Below, piece by piece: positions 17,306 to 29,221 of a stretch of 64,000 nucleotides of DNA. A program made the translations under genes and the position numbers. Origin of the DNA: Onishia taeanensis. GTDB taxonomy: Bacteria > Pseudomonadota > Gammaproteobacteria > Pseudomonadales > Halomonadaceae. Positions within the stretch are counted from its first letter, which is position 1. Every line of letters starts with the position of its first letter. A model generated the notes under the pieces. That model was not told where the DNA came from. It saw only the letters and a program-made list of their open reading frames with translations, and did not search any database. The DNA is taken from NCBI RefSeq assembly GCF_900100755.1, contig NZ_FNCI01000001.1:434001-498000 (forward strand), read 5' to 3'.

Positions 17306-18176
17306 GGTCTACGACAACAAGGCCTGGCTGCTGATCCTGCCGATGCTGGCGCTGGTGGCCTTCTCGGCGATCATTCCGTTGATGACCGTCGTCAACTATT
17401 CGGTGCAGGACGTTTTCGACGCCAATACCCGCTTCTTCACGGGCACGGAATGGTTCGTGCAGATGCTCAACGATCCGGCCCTGCAGTCGGCGTTGCTGCG
17501 CCAGTTCGCCTTCTCGCTGACGGTGCTGTGCATCGAGGTGCCGCTGGGTATCGGCATCGCCCTATTGATGCCCAAGAAGGGCTGGCAGGCCTCGGCGGTG
17601 CTGATCCTGGTGACGCTGCCGCTGCTGATCCCCTGGAACGTGGTGGGTAGCATCTGGCAGATCTTTACCCGCGGCGATATCGGCCTGATGGGCTGGGGGC
17701 TTCGCGAGCTGGGCTATGAGTACAACATCACCCGCAGCGCCGTGGATGCCTGGGGCACCATCATCATCATGGATGTCTGGCACTGGACGCCGCTGATCGC
17801 GCTTTTGTGCTACAGCGGTCTGCGCTCGATTCCGGAAGCCTACTATCAGGCGGCACGTATCGACCGCGCCTCGCGCTGGGCGGTGTTTCGCTTCATCCAA
17901 CTGCCCAAGCTGACCAATGTGCTGGTGATCGGAGTGCTGCTGCGCTTCATGCACTCTTTCATGATCTACGCCGAGCCTTTCGTGCTGACCGGCGGCGGGC
18001 CAGGAAGCTCGACCACTTTCCTCAGCCAGTCGCTGACCACCATGGCGATCGGCCAGCAGGACCTGGGGCCTTCCGCCGCCTTCTCGTTGATCTACTTCCT
18101 GATCATCCTGCTGGTCAGCTGGGTGTTCTACACCGCGATCATGAACATGCAGAAAGACAAAGAGGGGGGCGCCTAA
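17298..18176 (+). CDS. glpP: Glycerol ABC transporter permease GlpP
   Basis: A 292-residue inner-membrane permease of the MalF type with about six membrane segments, the first being LLILPMLALVAFSAIIPLM. The cytoplasmic coupling loop is IPEAYYQAARIDRASRWAVF, matching the EAA motif that docks on the ATPases. The ATG at 17298 lies within the last codons of glpT, so translation is coupled. The gene ends one base before glpQ, with which it should form the membrane channel. Confidence 0.88.
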   Translation: MNKVYDNKAWLLILPMLALVAFSAIIPLMTVVNYSVQDVFDANTRFFTGTEWFVQMLNDPALQSALLRQFAFSLTVLCIEVPLGIGIALLMPKKGWQASAVLILVTLPLLIPWNVVGSIWQIFTRGDIGLMGWGLRELGYEYNITRSAVDAWGTIIIMDVWHWTPLIALLCYSGLRSIPEAYYQAARIDRASRWAVFRFIQLPKLTNVLVIGVLLRFMHSFMIYAEPFVLTGGGPGSSTTFLSQSLTTMAIGQQDLGPSAAFSLIYFLIILLVSWVFYTAIMNMQKDKEGGA

Positions 18177-18177
18177 G

Positions 18178-19071
<894 letters not shown>

Positions 19072-19083
19072 GGAGGGCGCGTC

Positions 19084-19356
19084 ATGGAATGGATGGTATG
19101 GACGCTGCCGACCACGGTCTTCTTTTCCGTCATTGCGGCGATGCTCGTGGGTATGACGGTTTGGGAGGTGGTGCAGCCAACGGTCGAGCGCAAGGGCTTT
19201 CTGCCGATCTCGACTACGCGCGGCGATCGTCTCTTTATCGGGCTGCTGTCCGCTGCCTATCTGCACTTGATGGTGGTGGGCTTCACGCCTCTGAGTATCT
19301 GGTGGGCCCTTGCAGGTTCGGTACTGTGGTTGCTGGTACTGATCCGTTGGGGGTGA
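19084..19356 (+). CDS. glpU: Small membrane protein of the glycerol transporter operon (DUF2160-like)
   Basis: A 90-residue protein with two or three hydrophobic segments (TTVFFSVIAAMLVGMTVWEVV, and near the end LAGSVLWLLVLIRWG) and a conserved-looking loop PTVERKGFLPISTTRGDR. It matches the DUF2160 protein found in glycerol ABC operons between the permeases and the binding protein. Its exact job is not known; an accessory role in the membrane complex is likely. It starts 12 nt after glpQ, preceded by gaggagggcgtc. Confidence 0.82.
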   Translation: MEWMVWTLPTTVFFSVIAAMLVGMTVWEVVQPTVERKGFLPISTTRGDRLFIGLLSAAYLHLMVVGFTPLSIWWALAGSVLWLLVLIRWG

Positions 19357-19411
19357 TCTGGGTGGAAGGAGCGACTCCTTCAAGTAAGCACTTCAATAAG
19401 AAGAGGTCATT

Positions 19412-21139
<1,728 letters not shown>

Positions 21140-21154
21140 GGCTCCATCGCCAAA

Positions 21155-21175
21155 GGGCGGCCACAGCGGCCGCCC
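21155..21175 (+). terminator. Intercistronic hairpin between glpV and glpK
   Basis: An 8-bp stem (gggcggcc / ggccgccc) with loop acagc, followed by aattt rather than a T-run. It probably acts as partial termination or mRNA stabilisation after the highly expressed binding protein. Confidence 0.45.
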
Positions 21176-21185
21176 AATTTCTACC

Positions 21186-21215
21186 GGACTATGGACCATC
21201 GGACTATCGTCAACC
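21186..21215. repeat. Two 15-nt imperfect tandem units upstream of glpK
   Basis: Units ggactatggaccatc and ggactatcgtcaacc lie head to tail. A third, weaker unit beginning ggcaagg may follow. It belongs to the set of short-period intergenic arrays seen in this window. Confidence 0.5.
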
Positions 21216-21269
21216 GGCAAGGTACTGCCTCGTCCCCTTCGCGGGCCGAGGTGATGCCAAGGTGATTGC

Positions 21270-22778
21270 ATGAACAAGGGCTATATCCTGGCCATCGACC
21301 AGGGCACCACGGGCTCGACGGTGCTGGTCTTCGACCACGACGGCATCGCCCGGGGCCGGGCCTACCGGGAGTTTCAGCAGTACTACCCCAAGCCTGGCTG
21401 GGTCGAGCACGATGCACAGATGATCTGGAGCGTCACGCATCAGGTTGTCCAGGAGGCGCTCAATCGCGCCGATATTCTTCCCCAACACATTGTCGGCATC
21501 GGTATCGCCAATCAACGCGAGACCACACTGCTTTGGGATCGCGAAACCGGCGAGCCGGTTCACCGCGCCATTGTCTGGCAGGACCGCCGTGCGGCAGGTA
21601 TCTGCGAGACGCTACGCGAGGAGGGGCATGAAGCCACCTTCCGCGACAAGACCGGGTTGGTTTGCGACCCCTATTTTTCCGGTACCAAGGTGCGCTGGCT
21701 GTTAGACAACGTCAGCGGCCTGCGTGAGCGCGCCGAACGCGGCGAGCTTGCCTTTGGCACCATCGACAGCTGGCTGGTCCACAAGCTGACCGGCGGGCGA
21801 GTGCATGTCACCGATGTATCCAATGCCTCGCGTACCCTGATGTACAACATACATCGCCTCGAATGGGACCAGGAGCTGTTGGACCTGCTCAGGGTGCCGG
21901 CGGGGATCCTGCCCGAGGTCAAATCCTCCGCCGAGGTCTTCGGTGAAACCGACCCAGAGGCCTTCTTCGGCGCCCGCGTGCCGGTGGCCGGTATCGCCGG
22001 CGACCAGCAGGCGGCGCTATTCGGCGAAGCCTGCCACGGCGAGGGCATGGCCAAGAACACCTATGGCACCGGAAGCTTCCTGCTGATGAATACCGGCACC
22101 CAGCCGGTGGCCAGCCAGCACGGGCTGCTTTCGACCATCGCTTGGCGCATCGGCGATGAGCCGGTGGAATACGCCCTGGAAGGGGCGATCTTCGTCACCG
22201 GCGCGGCGGTGCAGTGGCTGCGTGACGAGCTCAATATCATCGACGATGCCGCCGACACCGAGCGTATGGCGCTATCGCTGTCGGGCAATGACAACGTCTA
22301 TTTCGTGCCGGCCCTGACCGGGCTAGGCGCGCCGCACTGGGACCCCTATGCGCGGGGCACCCTGCTTGGGGTCACCCGGGGCACGACCAAGGCACATATC
22401 GCCCGGGCGGTGCTGGAGAGCATTGCCTACCAGACGCGGGATATCGTCGAGATCATGGTCGATGAGTCCGGCATCCCTCTCAAGGAGCTGCGCGCCGATG
22501 GCGGCGGGGCGGTGAATACCTTCCTGATGCAGTTCCAGGCCGACACCTTGGGCGTGCCGGTCAAGGTGCCGCGGATCACCGAGACCACGGCGCTGGGCGC
22601 TGCCTATCTCGCGGGCTTGGCGACCGGCTTCTGGAAGGATCGCGCCGAGATCGATGCCAAGTGGCAGCTCGCCCAGTGTTACCAGCCGGGCATGCCTGAG
22701 GCGGATCGTACCGCTCTCTATCGGCGCTGGCATCGGGCGGTGGAGCTATCCAAGGCCTGGGACGCGCCGCTCGAGTAG
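21270..22778 (+). CDS. glpK: Glycerol kinase
   Basis: A 502-residue FGGY-family kinase that phosphorylates glycerol to sn-glycerol 3-phosphate, trapping it inside the cell. The phosphate-binding motif [11 protein letters not shown] opens the protein; [13 protein letters not shown] and [13 protein letters not shown] are the classic internal FGGY signatures, and the C-terminal [17 protein letters not shown] is also conserved. Length equals the E. coli enzyme. It follows the importer operon and precedes glpD. The ribosome site is aaggtg 9 nt before the ATG. Confidence 0.95.
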   Translation: MNKGYILAIDQGTTGSTVLVFDHDGIARGRAYREFQQYYPKPGWVEHDAQMIWSVTHQVVQEALNRADILPQHIVGIGIANQRETTLLWDRETGEPVHRAIVWQDRRAAGICETLREEGHEATFRDKTGLVCDPYFSGTKVRWLLDNVSGLRERAERGELAFGTIDSWLVHKLTGGRVHVTDVSNASRTLMYNIHRLEWDQELLDLLRVPAGILPEVKSSAEVFGETDPEAFFGARVPVAGIAGDQQAALFGEACHGEGMAKNTYGTGSFLLMNTGTQPVASQHGLLSTIAWRIGDEPVEYALEGAIFVTGAAVQWLRDELNIIDDAADTERMALSLSGNDNVYFVPALTGLGAPHWDPYARGTLLGVTRGTTKAHIARAVLESIAYQTRDIVEIMVDESGIPLKELRADGGGAVNTFLMQFQADTLGVPVKVPRITETTALGAAYLAGLATGFWKDRAEIDAKWQLAQCYQPGMPEADRTALYRRWHRAVELSKAWDAPLE

Positions 22779-22868
22779 GCCTGCGTTGCTCGCTATGACG
22801 CGTTATTAAAAGAAGGAGGGGGGTACGAGGAGAGGGCTCTTGCGTCTTCACTGAGTCCTAATGGCCGA

Positions 22869-22944
22869 GTCATCTCATAAAGATCATTTCACAAAGGCCA
22901 CGCCTCAAAGATGACTCGACAAAGAGAAAGGCCACTTCACAAAG
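22869..22944. repeat. Five imperfect 14-nt tandem units between glpK and glpD
   Basis: Units start at 22869, 22883, 22897, 22911 and, after a 6-nt agaaag insertion, 22931. Each ends in aaag; an example is atcatttcacaaag and the last is gccacttcacaaag. The final unit ends 10 nt before the glpD ATG and supplies the only purine-rich stretch there. The array fills most of the second half of the spacer. Confidence 0.8.
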
Positions 22945-22954
22945 GCACGGCATC

Positions 22955-24655
22955 ATGCAATTGCGCAAACATAATCTCGACCGTCAGCGGCAAGAAGACT
23001 TCGATGTCCTGGTGATCGGGGGCGGCATCAACGGCGCGGCTTCGGCGGCGGCGCTGGCGGGCAAGGGCGTCAAGGTGGCGCTGATTGATCGCGGCGACTT
23101 TGCTAGCAGCACCAGCATGCATTCATCGAACCTGGTGTGGGGCGGCATCAAGTACATGGAAAGCCATGACTTTCCGCTGGTCCGCAAGCTGTGTAAGAGT
23201 CGCAACCATCTGATCAAGCACTTCCCGTCGACGGTCAAGGAGATTCGTTTCCTGACCACCATCGCCAGCGGTTTCCGCTATCACCCGCGCTACCTGTGGG
23301 CGGGTAGCTGGCTTTATTGGTTCATCGGCAACGGCTTCACCAAGATCCCGCACTACCTGTCACCGGCGGGTATCAAGGCCCGGGAGCCGATCGTCGATAT
23401 CGCCGGCAGCGTGGGCGGCTTCGAGTATTCCGATGCCTACCTGCACGACAATGATGCGCGCTTTGTCTTCAACTTCGTGCGCAGCGCCATGGACCGAGGC
23501 TGCGCGGCGACCAACTATGTCGAGTCGTTAGGTGCCAAGCGGGAAGGGCAGCGCTGGATCACCCAGGCCCGTGACGTGATGACCGGCGATACCTTCGAGA
23601 TTCGCGCCAAGGTGGTGGTCAATGCCGCCGGGCCCTATGTGGATCAGCACAACTCCTTGAGCGGCGAGCGCACCGAGCATCAGCACGTCTATTCCAAGGG
23701 CATTCATCTGATCGTGCCGCAGCTCAGCGAGCATCAGCGAGTGCTGGCCTTCTTCGCCGATGATGGTCGGCTGTTCTTCGTCATTCCCATGGGCAGAAGA
23801 ACCTGTATCGGCACCACCGACACCCGGGTCGAGACCCCCGAGGTGCAGGTCAGCGAAGACGACATTCGCTTCGTGCTGGATAACATCAACAAGCGGCTAA
23901 CCCTGGATGCACCGCTGACCCAGGACGACATCATTTCGACCCGCTGCGGCGTGCGGCCCTTGGCGGTCAAGGCGAGCTCGGGGGGCGATCGGGACTTCCT
24001 GCAGCTCTCGCGCAAGCATGTCATCGATACCGACGCCGCTACCCATCACTTGAGCATCTTCGGCGGCAAGCTGACTGACTGTCTCAATGTCGGTGACGAG
24101 ATCGTCGCGGCGGTCAAGGAACTGGGCGTAGACGTGCCCTATGCCGATTACGTCTGGTATGGCGAGCCGGGGCCTGCGGTGCGCGAGGAGTTCTTTCATC
24201 AGGCGCGCCTGATGGGGCTGGACGCCATGGCGCCTCATCATCACGAGCCCTTGAGCACGCGGCTCTGGCGGCGTTATGGCGCCCAGGCGTTGGACATGCT
24301 GGAGGAAATTCGCGAAGACCCGCGTCAGGCCGAGGTGCTGATCGAGGGTACCGAGTACCTGCGCTGTGAGATTCGCCAGGCGCAGCGCCGCGAGATGATC
24401 ACCCGCCTCGAGGACTTCCTGCGCAGGCGCTCGAAGATATCGCTGGTGGTAAGTGCCGAAGAGATCCGTCAGGCGCAAGGGCTCAGGGAAGCCTGCGAGA
24501 TCCTGTTTGGCGATGAAGCCGAGGCCAAGCTCGAGGAGTATCTGGTGAGCGCCCACGCTCAGAGCGTCGGCGAGGTGCTGAGTGCCGGTACCAACGCTAA
24601 TGCCGGCCCTAGTTCCGACAACCCGGCCCGTTCAGAGTCACTCAAATGGCGCTGA
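22955..24655 (+). CDS. glpD: Aerobic glycerol-3-phosphate dehydrogenase
   Basis: A 566-residue FAD enzyme of the inner membrane surface that oxidises glycerol 3-phosphate to dihydroxyacetone phosphate and passes electrons to quinone. The FAD motif is VIGGGINGAASAAALAGKG, followed by DFASSTSMHSSNLVWGGIKY as in known GlpD proteins; IGTTDTRVETPE and SIFGGKLTDCLN are further conserved elements. The C-terminal part (about 390-510) is the DAO-C helical domain. It is about 60 residues longer than E. coli GlpD, mainly in the C-terminal half including a Ser/Ala-rich tail. It completes the glycerol pathway begun by GlpK. Confidence 0.93.
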   Translation: MQLRKHNLDRQRQEDFDVLVIGGGINGAASAAALAGKGVKVALIDRGDFASSTSMHSSNLVWGGIKYMESHDFPLVRKLCKSRNHLIKHFPSTVKEIRFLTTIASGFRYHPRYLWAGSWLYWFIGNGFTKIPHYLSPAGIKAREPIVDIAGSVGGFEYSDAYLHDNDARFVFNFVRSAMDRGCAATNYVESLGAKREGQRWITQARDVMTGDTFEIRAKVVVNAAGPYVDQHNSLSGERTEHQHVYSKGIHLIVPQLSEHQRVLAFFADDGRLFFVIPMGRRTCIGTTDTRVETPEVQVSEDDIRFVLDNINKRLTLDAPLTQDDIISTRCGVRPLAVKASSGGDRDFLQLSRKHVIDTDAATHHLSIFGGKLTDCLNVGDEIVAAVKELGVDVPYADYVWYGEPGPAVREEFFHQARLMGLDAMAPHHHEPLSTRLWRRYGAQALDMLEEIREDPRQAEVLIEGTEYLRCEIRQAQRREMITRLEDFLRRRSKISLVVSAEEIRQAQGLREACEILFGDEAEAKLEEYLVSAHAQSVGEVLSAGTNANAGPSSDNPARSESLKWR

Positions 24656-24671
24656 GACCGTCATAGGAAAC

Positions 24672-24736
24672 GGGGTGGTGAGTCGGTCTAGTGAGTCGGT
24701 ATATAGAACCGTTCTAGATAACCGGTCTAGAGAGCC
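24672..24736. repeat. Five imperfect 13-nt tandem units after glpD
   Basis: Units begin at 24672, 24685, 24698, 24711 and 24724; representative units are ggtctagtgagtc and ggtctagagagcc. They fill the 98-nt spacer between the convergent glpD and DUF6314 genes. No protein frame or hairpin terminator explains them. Confidence 0.8.
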
Positions 24737-24753
24737 GGCGAGGGCGGACGGGC

Positions 24754-25227
24754 TTAGCTGACGAAATAGCGGTAGGCGATCGATTCATCCTTGCGCGGGC
24801 CCTGGATGCGCCAGTCGAGCGCGAAGCCGTCGGCGTTCACTTCAAGTCGTGCCGTGTAGCGATCCTCGCCGCACAGGTGCGCCTCGGCGGCCACCAGAGC
24901 GCTGCCATGCTTGGCCTCGACCAGGTCGAACAGCCAGACGGCGGCCTCGCGACCGCGGCGCTCGTGGAAGAGGCGCAAGCGGTCTTCTGCCAGCTCCCAG
25001 CGGTAGACATTGCGAAACGCCACTTCCCGGGATTGTCCGGCGAGCGCGAAGTGGCCCTGCTCATGGAAGCGTAATGGTGCGCATCGTGCCTGATCGTCCT
25101 CGCTCACCGTGACGCTGCCATATCCTTCGCCGGACCATTCGCACTGCGAGGCGCTGCCGGAGCGCGAGGAAAATTTCAGACGAGTGATGGTTGGTAGCAG
25201 GGCGCGCACGCGTATAATGCTTGTCAA
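24754..25227 (-). CDS. DUF6314 family protein
   Basis: A protein of up to 157 residues. Near its C-terminus it shows the family's conserved pattern: AEAHLCGEDRYTARLEV, then DFALDW-like FALDWRIQG, and the motif GPRKDE near the end. The middle (FRNVYRWELAEDRLRLFHER) is also typical. The fold is a small beta barrel; the function is unknown. The start is uncertain: the TTG at 25227 is the outermost choice and a GTG at about 25209 is an alternative. The TTG lies inside a TTGACA-like hexamer and has no ribosome site. It is divergent from yigM. Confidence 0.7.
   Translation of the reverse strand: MTSIIRVRALLPTITRLKFSSRSGSASQCEWSGEGYGSVTVSEDDQARCAPLRFHEQGHFALAGQSREVAFRNVYRWELAEDRLRLFHERRGREAAVWLFDLVEAKHGSALVAAEAHLCGEDRYTARLEVNADGFALDWRIQGPRKDESIAYRYFVS
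25191..25218 (+). promoter_or_regulatory. Likely sigma-70 promoter of yigM
   Basis: A -35-like ttggta and a perfect -10 tataat are separated by 16 nt, 35 nt ahead of the yigM ATG. Confidence 0.6.
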
Positions 25228-25252
25228 CTTTCTTTCCTTGTGGAGTTAACCA

Positions 25253-26131
25253 ATGGGCTATCTGGTGGGCGTCACGGCCCTGTGGGCGTTTTCGTTCTCG
25301 CTGATCGGCGCCTATTTGTCCGGTCAGGTCGACAGCTACTTTGCGGTGCTGGTGCGTATCGTGCTGGCGACGCTGGTGTTCTTGCCGTTTCTCAAGCCGC
25401 GACTGCTGGCGAATCGACACAAGCTGGCGCTGATGGCGATCGGCGCCGTGCAGCTGGGGTTGATGTACATCTTCTTCTATCAGTCGTTCCTGCTGCTGTC
25501 GGTGCCGGAGGTGCTGCTGTTCACCATCTTCACGCCGCTCTACGTCACCCTGATCGACGATGCCTTGGCCGGGCGTTTCACGCCATTCTACCTGCTCAGT
25601 GCCTTGCTTGCCGTGATCGGCGCGGCGGTGATTCGCTACCAGGGCGTGGATAGCGGTTTCTGGGTGGGGTTCCTGGTGGTGCAGGGCGCCAACCTGTGCT
25701 TCGCGCTGGGTCAGGTGGCCTATCGCCACCTGGCGGTGCGTCTGGAAAATGAAGTGCCCCAATACAGCATCTTCGGCTGGTTCTACCTGGGCGCACTGGC
25801 GCTGGTCGTGGTGGCCTTCGCGCTGTTTGGCAATCCTGCCAAGCTGCCGACCACCGGCCTGCAGTGGGGCGTGTTGGCGTGGCTTGGCCTGGTCGCTTCC
25901 GGGCTTGGCTATTTCCTGTGGAACAAGGGCGCGACCCGGGTCGATGCGGGAGCGCTTGCCATCATGAACAATGCGCTGGTGCCGGCTGGCCTGCTGGTCA
26001 ACCTGGCGCTCTGGAACCGGGATGCCGATCTGCTGCGCCTGGCGCTGGGCGGGGCTATCCTCGTGGCGTCGCTTGCCATCAACGAGTGGTGGGTGCGTCG
26101 GCGTCGCCTGCCGGTCTCGCCGCTGGCGTGA
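25253..26131 (+). CDS. yigM: Biotin transporter YigM (EamA/DMT superfamily)
   Basis: A 292-residue inner-membrane protein with ten predicted helices. It is close to E. coli YigM throughout: LWAFSFSLIGAYLSGQVDSY, VRIVLATLVFLPF, LLLFTIFTPLYVTLI, FGWFYLGALALVV, and GATRVDAGALAIMNN all correspond to the same positions in that protein, which was shown to import biotin. General DMT exporters are less similar. It is monocistronic behind its own promoter; the ribosome site is tggagttaacc. Function by homology is well supported, but substrate was not tested here. Confidence 0.85.
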   Translation: MGYLVGVTALWAFSFSLIGAYLSGQVDSYFAVLVRIVLATLVFLPFLKPRLLANRHKLALMAIGAVQLGLMYIFFYQSFLLLSVPEVLLFTIFTPLYVTLIDDALAGRFTPFYLLSALLAVIGAAVIRYQGVDSGFWVGFLVVQGANLCFALGQVAYRHLAVRLENEVPQYSIFGWFYLGALALVVVAFALFGNPAKLPTTGLQWGVLAWLGLVASGLGYFLWNKGATRVDAGALAIMNNALVPAGLLVNLALWNRDADLLRLALGGAILVASLAINEWWVRRRRLPVSPLA

Positions 26132-26204
26132 GGTATGCGGTAGGCCGGTTTGCCGCTCCCGACGGGAGTCCGCATAATGGCGGCTCGATGAGGCGGGAGC
26201 GCGC

Positions 26205-27086
26205 ATGACAACCTTCAAGAACATTGGCCTGATCGGCCGCATGGGCAGTGCCAAGGTAGTGGAAACGCTCAAGCGGCTGATCCGCTTTCTCGATGAAGGC
26301 GGCTATCACGTCATTCTCGAGGACCGCACGGCCACCGTGATGTTGGATCACGGCCAGCAGGAAGCCAGCCGGCGGATGCTCGGCGAGATCTGCGATCTGG
26401 TGATCGTGATCGGAGGCGATGGCAGCCTGCTGGGCGCGGCGCGAGCGCTGTGCAAGAGCGGCACGCCGGTGCTGGGGGTCAACCGTGGCCGGCTGGGCTT
26501 CTTGACCGATATTTCGCCGAGCGATCTGGAGGCCAAGGTCGGCGATGTGCTGGCCGGCCGCTACATGATCGAAGAACGCTTCCTGCTCGATGCCGAGGTC
26601 TATCGTAACGATACGCTGGTCGGCAGCGCCGAATCCCTCAACGACGTGGTCATGCATCCCGGCAAGGCGGTGCGCATGATCGAGTTCGAGCTCTTCATCG
26701 ACGACCAGTTCGTCTACAGCCAGCGCAGCGATGGCCTGATCATCGCCACCCCGACGGGCTCCACCGCCTACGCGCTCTCCGGTGGCGGCCCTATCGTGCA
26801 CCCCAGCATTGAAGCCATCACCCTGGTGCCGATGTTCCCGCATACTCTGTCCAGCCGTCCCATCGTGGTGGATGCCAGCTCCGAAATCCGCATTCATATC
26901 GGCGAGACCAACGAAGCCTATCCCCACGTCAGCTGTGACGGTCAAACCCGGGTCGTATCCAAACCCGACGACATTCTCTATGTGCGCAGGAAGCCCGAGC
27001 GGCTGAAACTGGTGCATCCACTGGGCCACAATTTCTATGAGGTCTGCCGCAGCAAGCTCGGCTGGAGCAGCAGGCTGGGAGATTGA
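26205..27086 (+). CDS. nadK: NAD kinase
   Basis: A 293-residue cytoplasmic enzyme that makes NADP from NAD and ATP. It carries the GGDGSLLGAAR motif, NRGRLGFLTD and TPTGSTAYALSGGG, all signatures of the family, and matches the usual length. The ribosome site is gcgggagcgcgc. It is followed 1 nt later by a phosphoesterase gene. PntA-PntB, which interconvert NAD(P)H pools, are also encoded in this window. Confidence 0.95.
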   Translation: MTTFKNIGLIGRMGSAKVVETLKRLIRFLDEGGYHVILEDRTATVMLDHGQQEASRRMLGEICDLVIVIGGDGSLLGAARALCKSGTPVLGVNRGRLGFLTDISPSDLEAKVGDVLAGRYMIEERFLLDAEVYRNDTLVGSAESLNDVVMHPGKAVRMIEFELFIDDQFVYSQRSDGLIIATPTGSTAYALSGGGPIVHPSIEAITLVPMFPHTLSSRPIVVDASSEIRIHIGETNEAYPHVSCDGQTRVVSKPDDILYVRRKPERLKLVHPLGHNFYEVCRSKLGWSSRLGD

Positions 27087-27087
27087 G

Positions 27088-28083
27088 ATGGCCATGAGCG
27101 ACGGCATCGAAGGCTATGATCTGATCGGCGACGTGCACGGCTGCGGCGCCACCCTGGCCGCGCTGCTCGAGAAACTCGGCTATCACTTGCGCCAAGGCGT
27201 CTATCGCCATCCGCGACGGCGGGTAATCTTCCTGGGGGATTTGATCGACCGCGGCCCGCGCATTCGCCTGGCCGTCAACATCGCTCGGCGCATGGTCGAG
27301 GCCGGCGAAGCGCATATCGTCTTGGGCAATCACGAATACAACGCCCTGGCGTATTGCGGGCGTGATCCGGAAGGGGGCTTCCTGCGGGCCCATACACCGC
27401 GTCATAACCGCATCATCAAGGATACCCTCGAGCAGTACAGCGATCACCTGAACGAGTGGGACGATACGCTGGCCTGGTTCATGCAGATTCCGCTGTTTTT
27501 GGAGCGAGATGGTCTGCGGGTGGTGCACGCCTGTTGGGATCAGTCGTTGATCGATGCCTTTCGGCTCGAGCGCCCTGACGGGCGCATGGATGAGGCCTTC
27601 CTGCGCGAGTCAGCGAAGCACGGCACCAAGGCCTTCGCGATCATGGACCGGCTGACCCGCGGTAGCCATTTGATGCTGCCCGATAACCTGGAGATTCATT
27701 CCGGGGACGGTTTCCGGCGCCGCAGCTTTCGCACCCACTTCTGGGCCCGGGACCCGCATACCTACGGCGATGTGGTCTTCCAGCCGGACAACCTGCCCGG
27801 TGATCTTGAGCTTCGGGCCTTGAGCGATAGCGAGCGTGCCCGGCTGAGCTACTACGGACCCGACGAACCGCCGCTGTTTATCGGCCACTACTGGTGCGAG
27901 GGCATCCCGGCACTGCCGGCCCCCAACGTGGCCTGTCTCGATTACAGCGCGGTGAAGTTCGGCCGCCTGGTGGCCTATCGCTGGAGCGGCGAAGCTCAAT
28001 TGAATGCCAATCACTTCGTCTGGCTCAAGGTGCCCAGAGACGAGCAGGCGATGCCACGGCCCTGGGAAATCGATTTCGATTGA
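27088..28083 (+). CDS. Calcineurin-like metallophosphoesterase
   Basis: A 331-residue protein with the ordered metal-binding motifs GDVHG (near residue 13), FLGDLIDRGP and LGNHEYNAL, and later His residues in RVVHACWD and FIGHYW. This is the PPP/ApaH-like phosphoesterase pattern, close to bacterial serine/threonine phosphatases and diadenosine tetraphosphatases. Substrate is not evident. The ATG at 27088 is preceded by gggag; longer frames reach into nadK. It is coupled to nadK and followed by a strong terminator at 28218. Confidence 0.85.
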   Translation: MAMSDGIEGYDLIGDVHGCGATLAALLEKLGYHLRQGVYRHPRRRVIFLGDLIDRGPRIRLAVNIARRMVEAGEAHIVLGNHEYNALAYCGRDPEGGFLRAHTPRHNRIIKDTLEQYSDHLNEWDDTLAWFMQIPLFLERDGLRVVHACWDQSLIDAFRLERPDGRMDEAFLRESAKHGTKAFAIMDRLTRGSHLMLPDNLEIHSGDGFRRRSFRTHFWARDPHTYGDVVFQPDNLPGDLELRALSDSERARLSYYGPDEPPLFIGHYWCEGIPALPAPNVACLDYSAVKFGRLVAYRWSGEAQLNANHFVWLKVPRDEQAMPRPWEIDFD

Positions 28084-28217
28084 GCGGCCATGATGGCGGG
28101 GTGAACAATTCGTCACTGTAAGCACACAAACTTTTACATCATTTTAGGCAACGCGCATGAACTTCTTCGCCAAAGACGCATCAGATTAAGTGTTCCCTTG
28201 AATGATCCCTTGCTCTT

Positions 28218-28245
28218 ATCCGGCGGCCCCCTCCGCCGGATTTTT
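28218..28245 (+). terminator. Rho-independent terminator after the phosphoesterase
   Basis: A 9-bp stem (atccggcgg / ccgccggat) with a 6-nt loop is followed by ttttc. Confidence 0.87.
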
Positions 28246-28327
28246 CTTTGTGGAATTCGTTACACTGGCGTTTAGGCGCCTATCGTGGCGTACGCCCCCA
28301 TTACATCGGCATGAAAAGGAACCCCGC

Positions 28328-29179
28328 ATGTTGAAGGTGCTCATGCTGCCCCGAGACACCAATACCCGCGAGCTGCGCCAGGCACTCTGGGCGCACCGCA
28401 TTGGCCACCGCTTCACCGAAAACGAAGAGGGCTACACCCTGTGGCTCGCCGATCCCGCGCAGTTGGATGCGCTCAACGAGCTACTTGAACGCTGGCGGCG
28501 CGGCGAGCCGCTGATGCCCAGCGGCCATGCACCGCGAGCCACGTTCAATGCCTCGCCGCTGTTGCGTCCCTTCGCGCTGGCCCCGGTGACCGCCAGCCTG
28601 CTGGCGGCTTGCCTGATGGTGTTTGGCCTGATGTGGCTGCTTGGCGATATCGTGGTGGCGATGTTGACCATCGTGCCGGTGGCCGTGGCGGGCGGTAGTC
28701 TGAGTCTGGGCAGCCTGGCCGATACCCTGAGCTCCGGGCAGGTATGGCGGTTCTTTTCGCCGGCTCTTTTGCACTTCGGCTGGATGCACCTGACCTTCAA
28801 TCTGCTGTGGCTGTGGTATTTCGGCCGTCAGATCGAGGCGCTGCGGGGCGGTAAGCTGATGCTGGTCCTGACGATCGCCAGCGCTATCGTCGGCAACCTA
28901 GCCCAGTACGCCACCGGTACGGTGCTGTTCGGCGGCATGTCCGGCGTGGTCTATGCGCTGCTGGGCTACGTCTGGCTGATGTCGCGACTCGCGCCCAGCA
29001 GCGGCTTCTTCGTTCCCCAGATGCTGGTGGTGTTCATGCTGGGCTGGATGGTCTTCACCATGACCGAGATGGCCGGCATGGTCGGGTTTGGCAACGTGGC
29101 CAATGAGGCCCATCTGGGCGGCCTGGTCGTGGGGTTGGCGCTGGGCTGGTATGATGCGCGCCGTGCCCGCAGGGCCTGA
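28328..29179 (+). CDS. Rhomboid family intramembrane serine protease
   Basis: A 283-residue membrane protease similar to GlpG. Residues 1-65 resemble the cytoplasmic GlpG N-terminal domain, and about six helices follow. HFGWMHLTFN carries the conserved His and Asn of the second core helix, the catalytic Ser 205 is in GGMSGVVYA, and the catalytic His 262 is in NEAHLGG. The ATG at 28328 is chosen because it has aaaaggaac upstream and begins the N-terminal domain; the longer frame runs back through a terminator. It is not linked to glpR or glpE here. Confidence 0.87.
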   Translation: MLKVLMLPRDTNTRELRQALWAHRIGHRFTENEEGYTLWLADPAQLDALNELLERWRRGEPLMPSGHAPRATFNASPLLRPFALAPVTASLLAACLMVFGLMWLLGDIVVAMLTIVPVAVAGGSLSLGSLADTLSSGQVWRFFSPALLHFGWMHLTFNLLWLWYFGRQIEALRGGKLMLVLTIASAIVGNLAQYATGTVLFGGMSGVVYALLGYVWLMSRLAPSSGFFVPQMLVVFMLGWMVFTMTEMAGMVGFGNVANEAHLGGLVVGLALGWYDARRARRA

Positions 29180-29221
29180 TGCGATGGTGATGACATCCCA
29201 TGTCACGAAAGGGAGACTGAA

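Noticed and set aside
22869-22944. A CRISPR array.
   Set aside because: Units of 14 nt with no spacers and no cas genes nearby.
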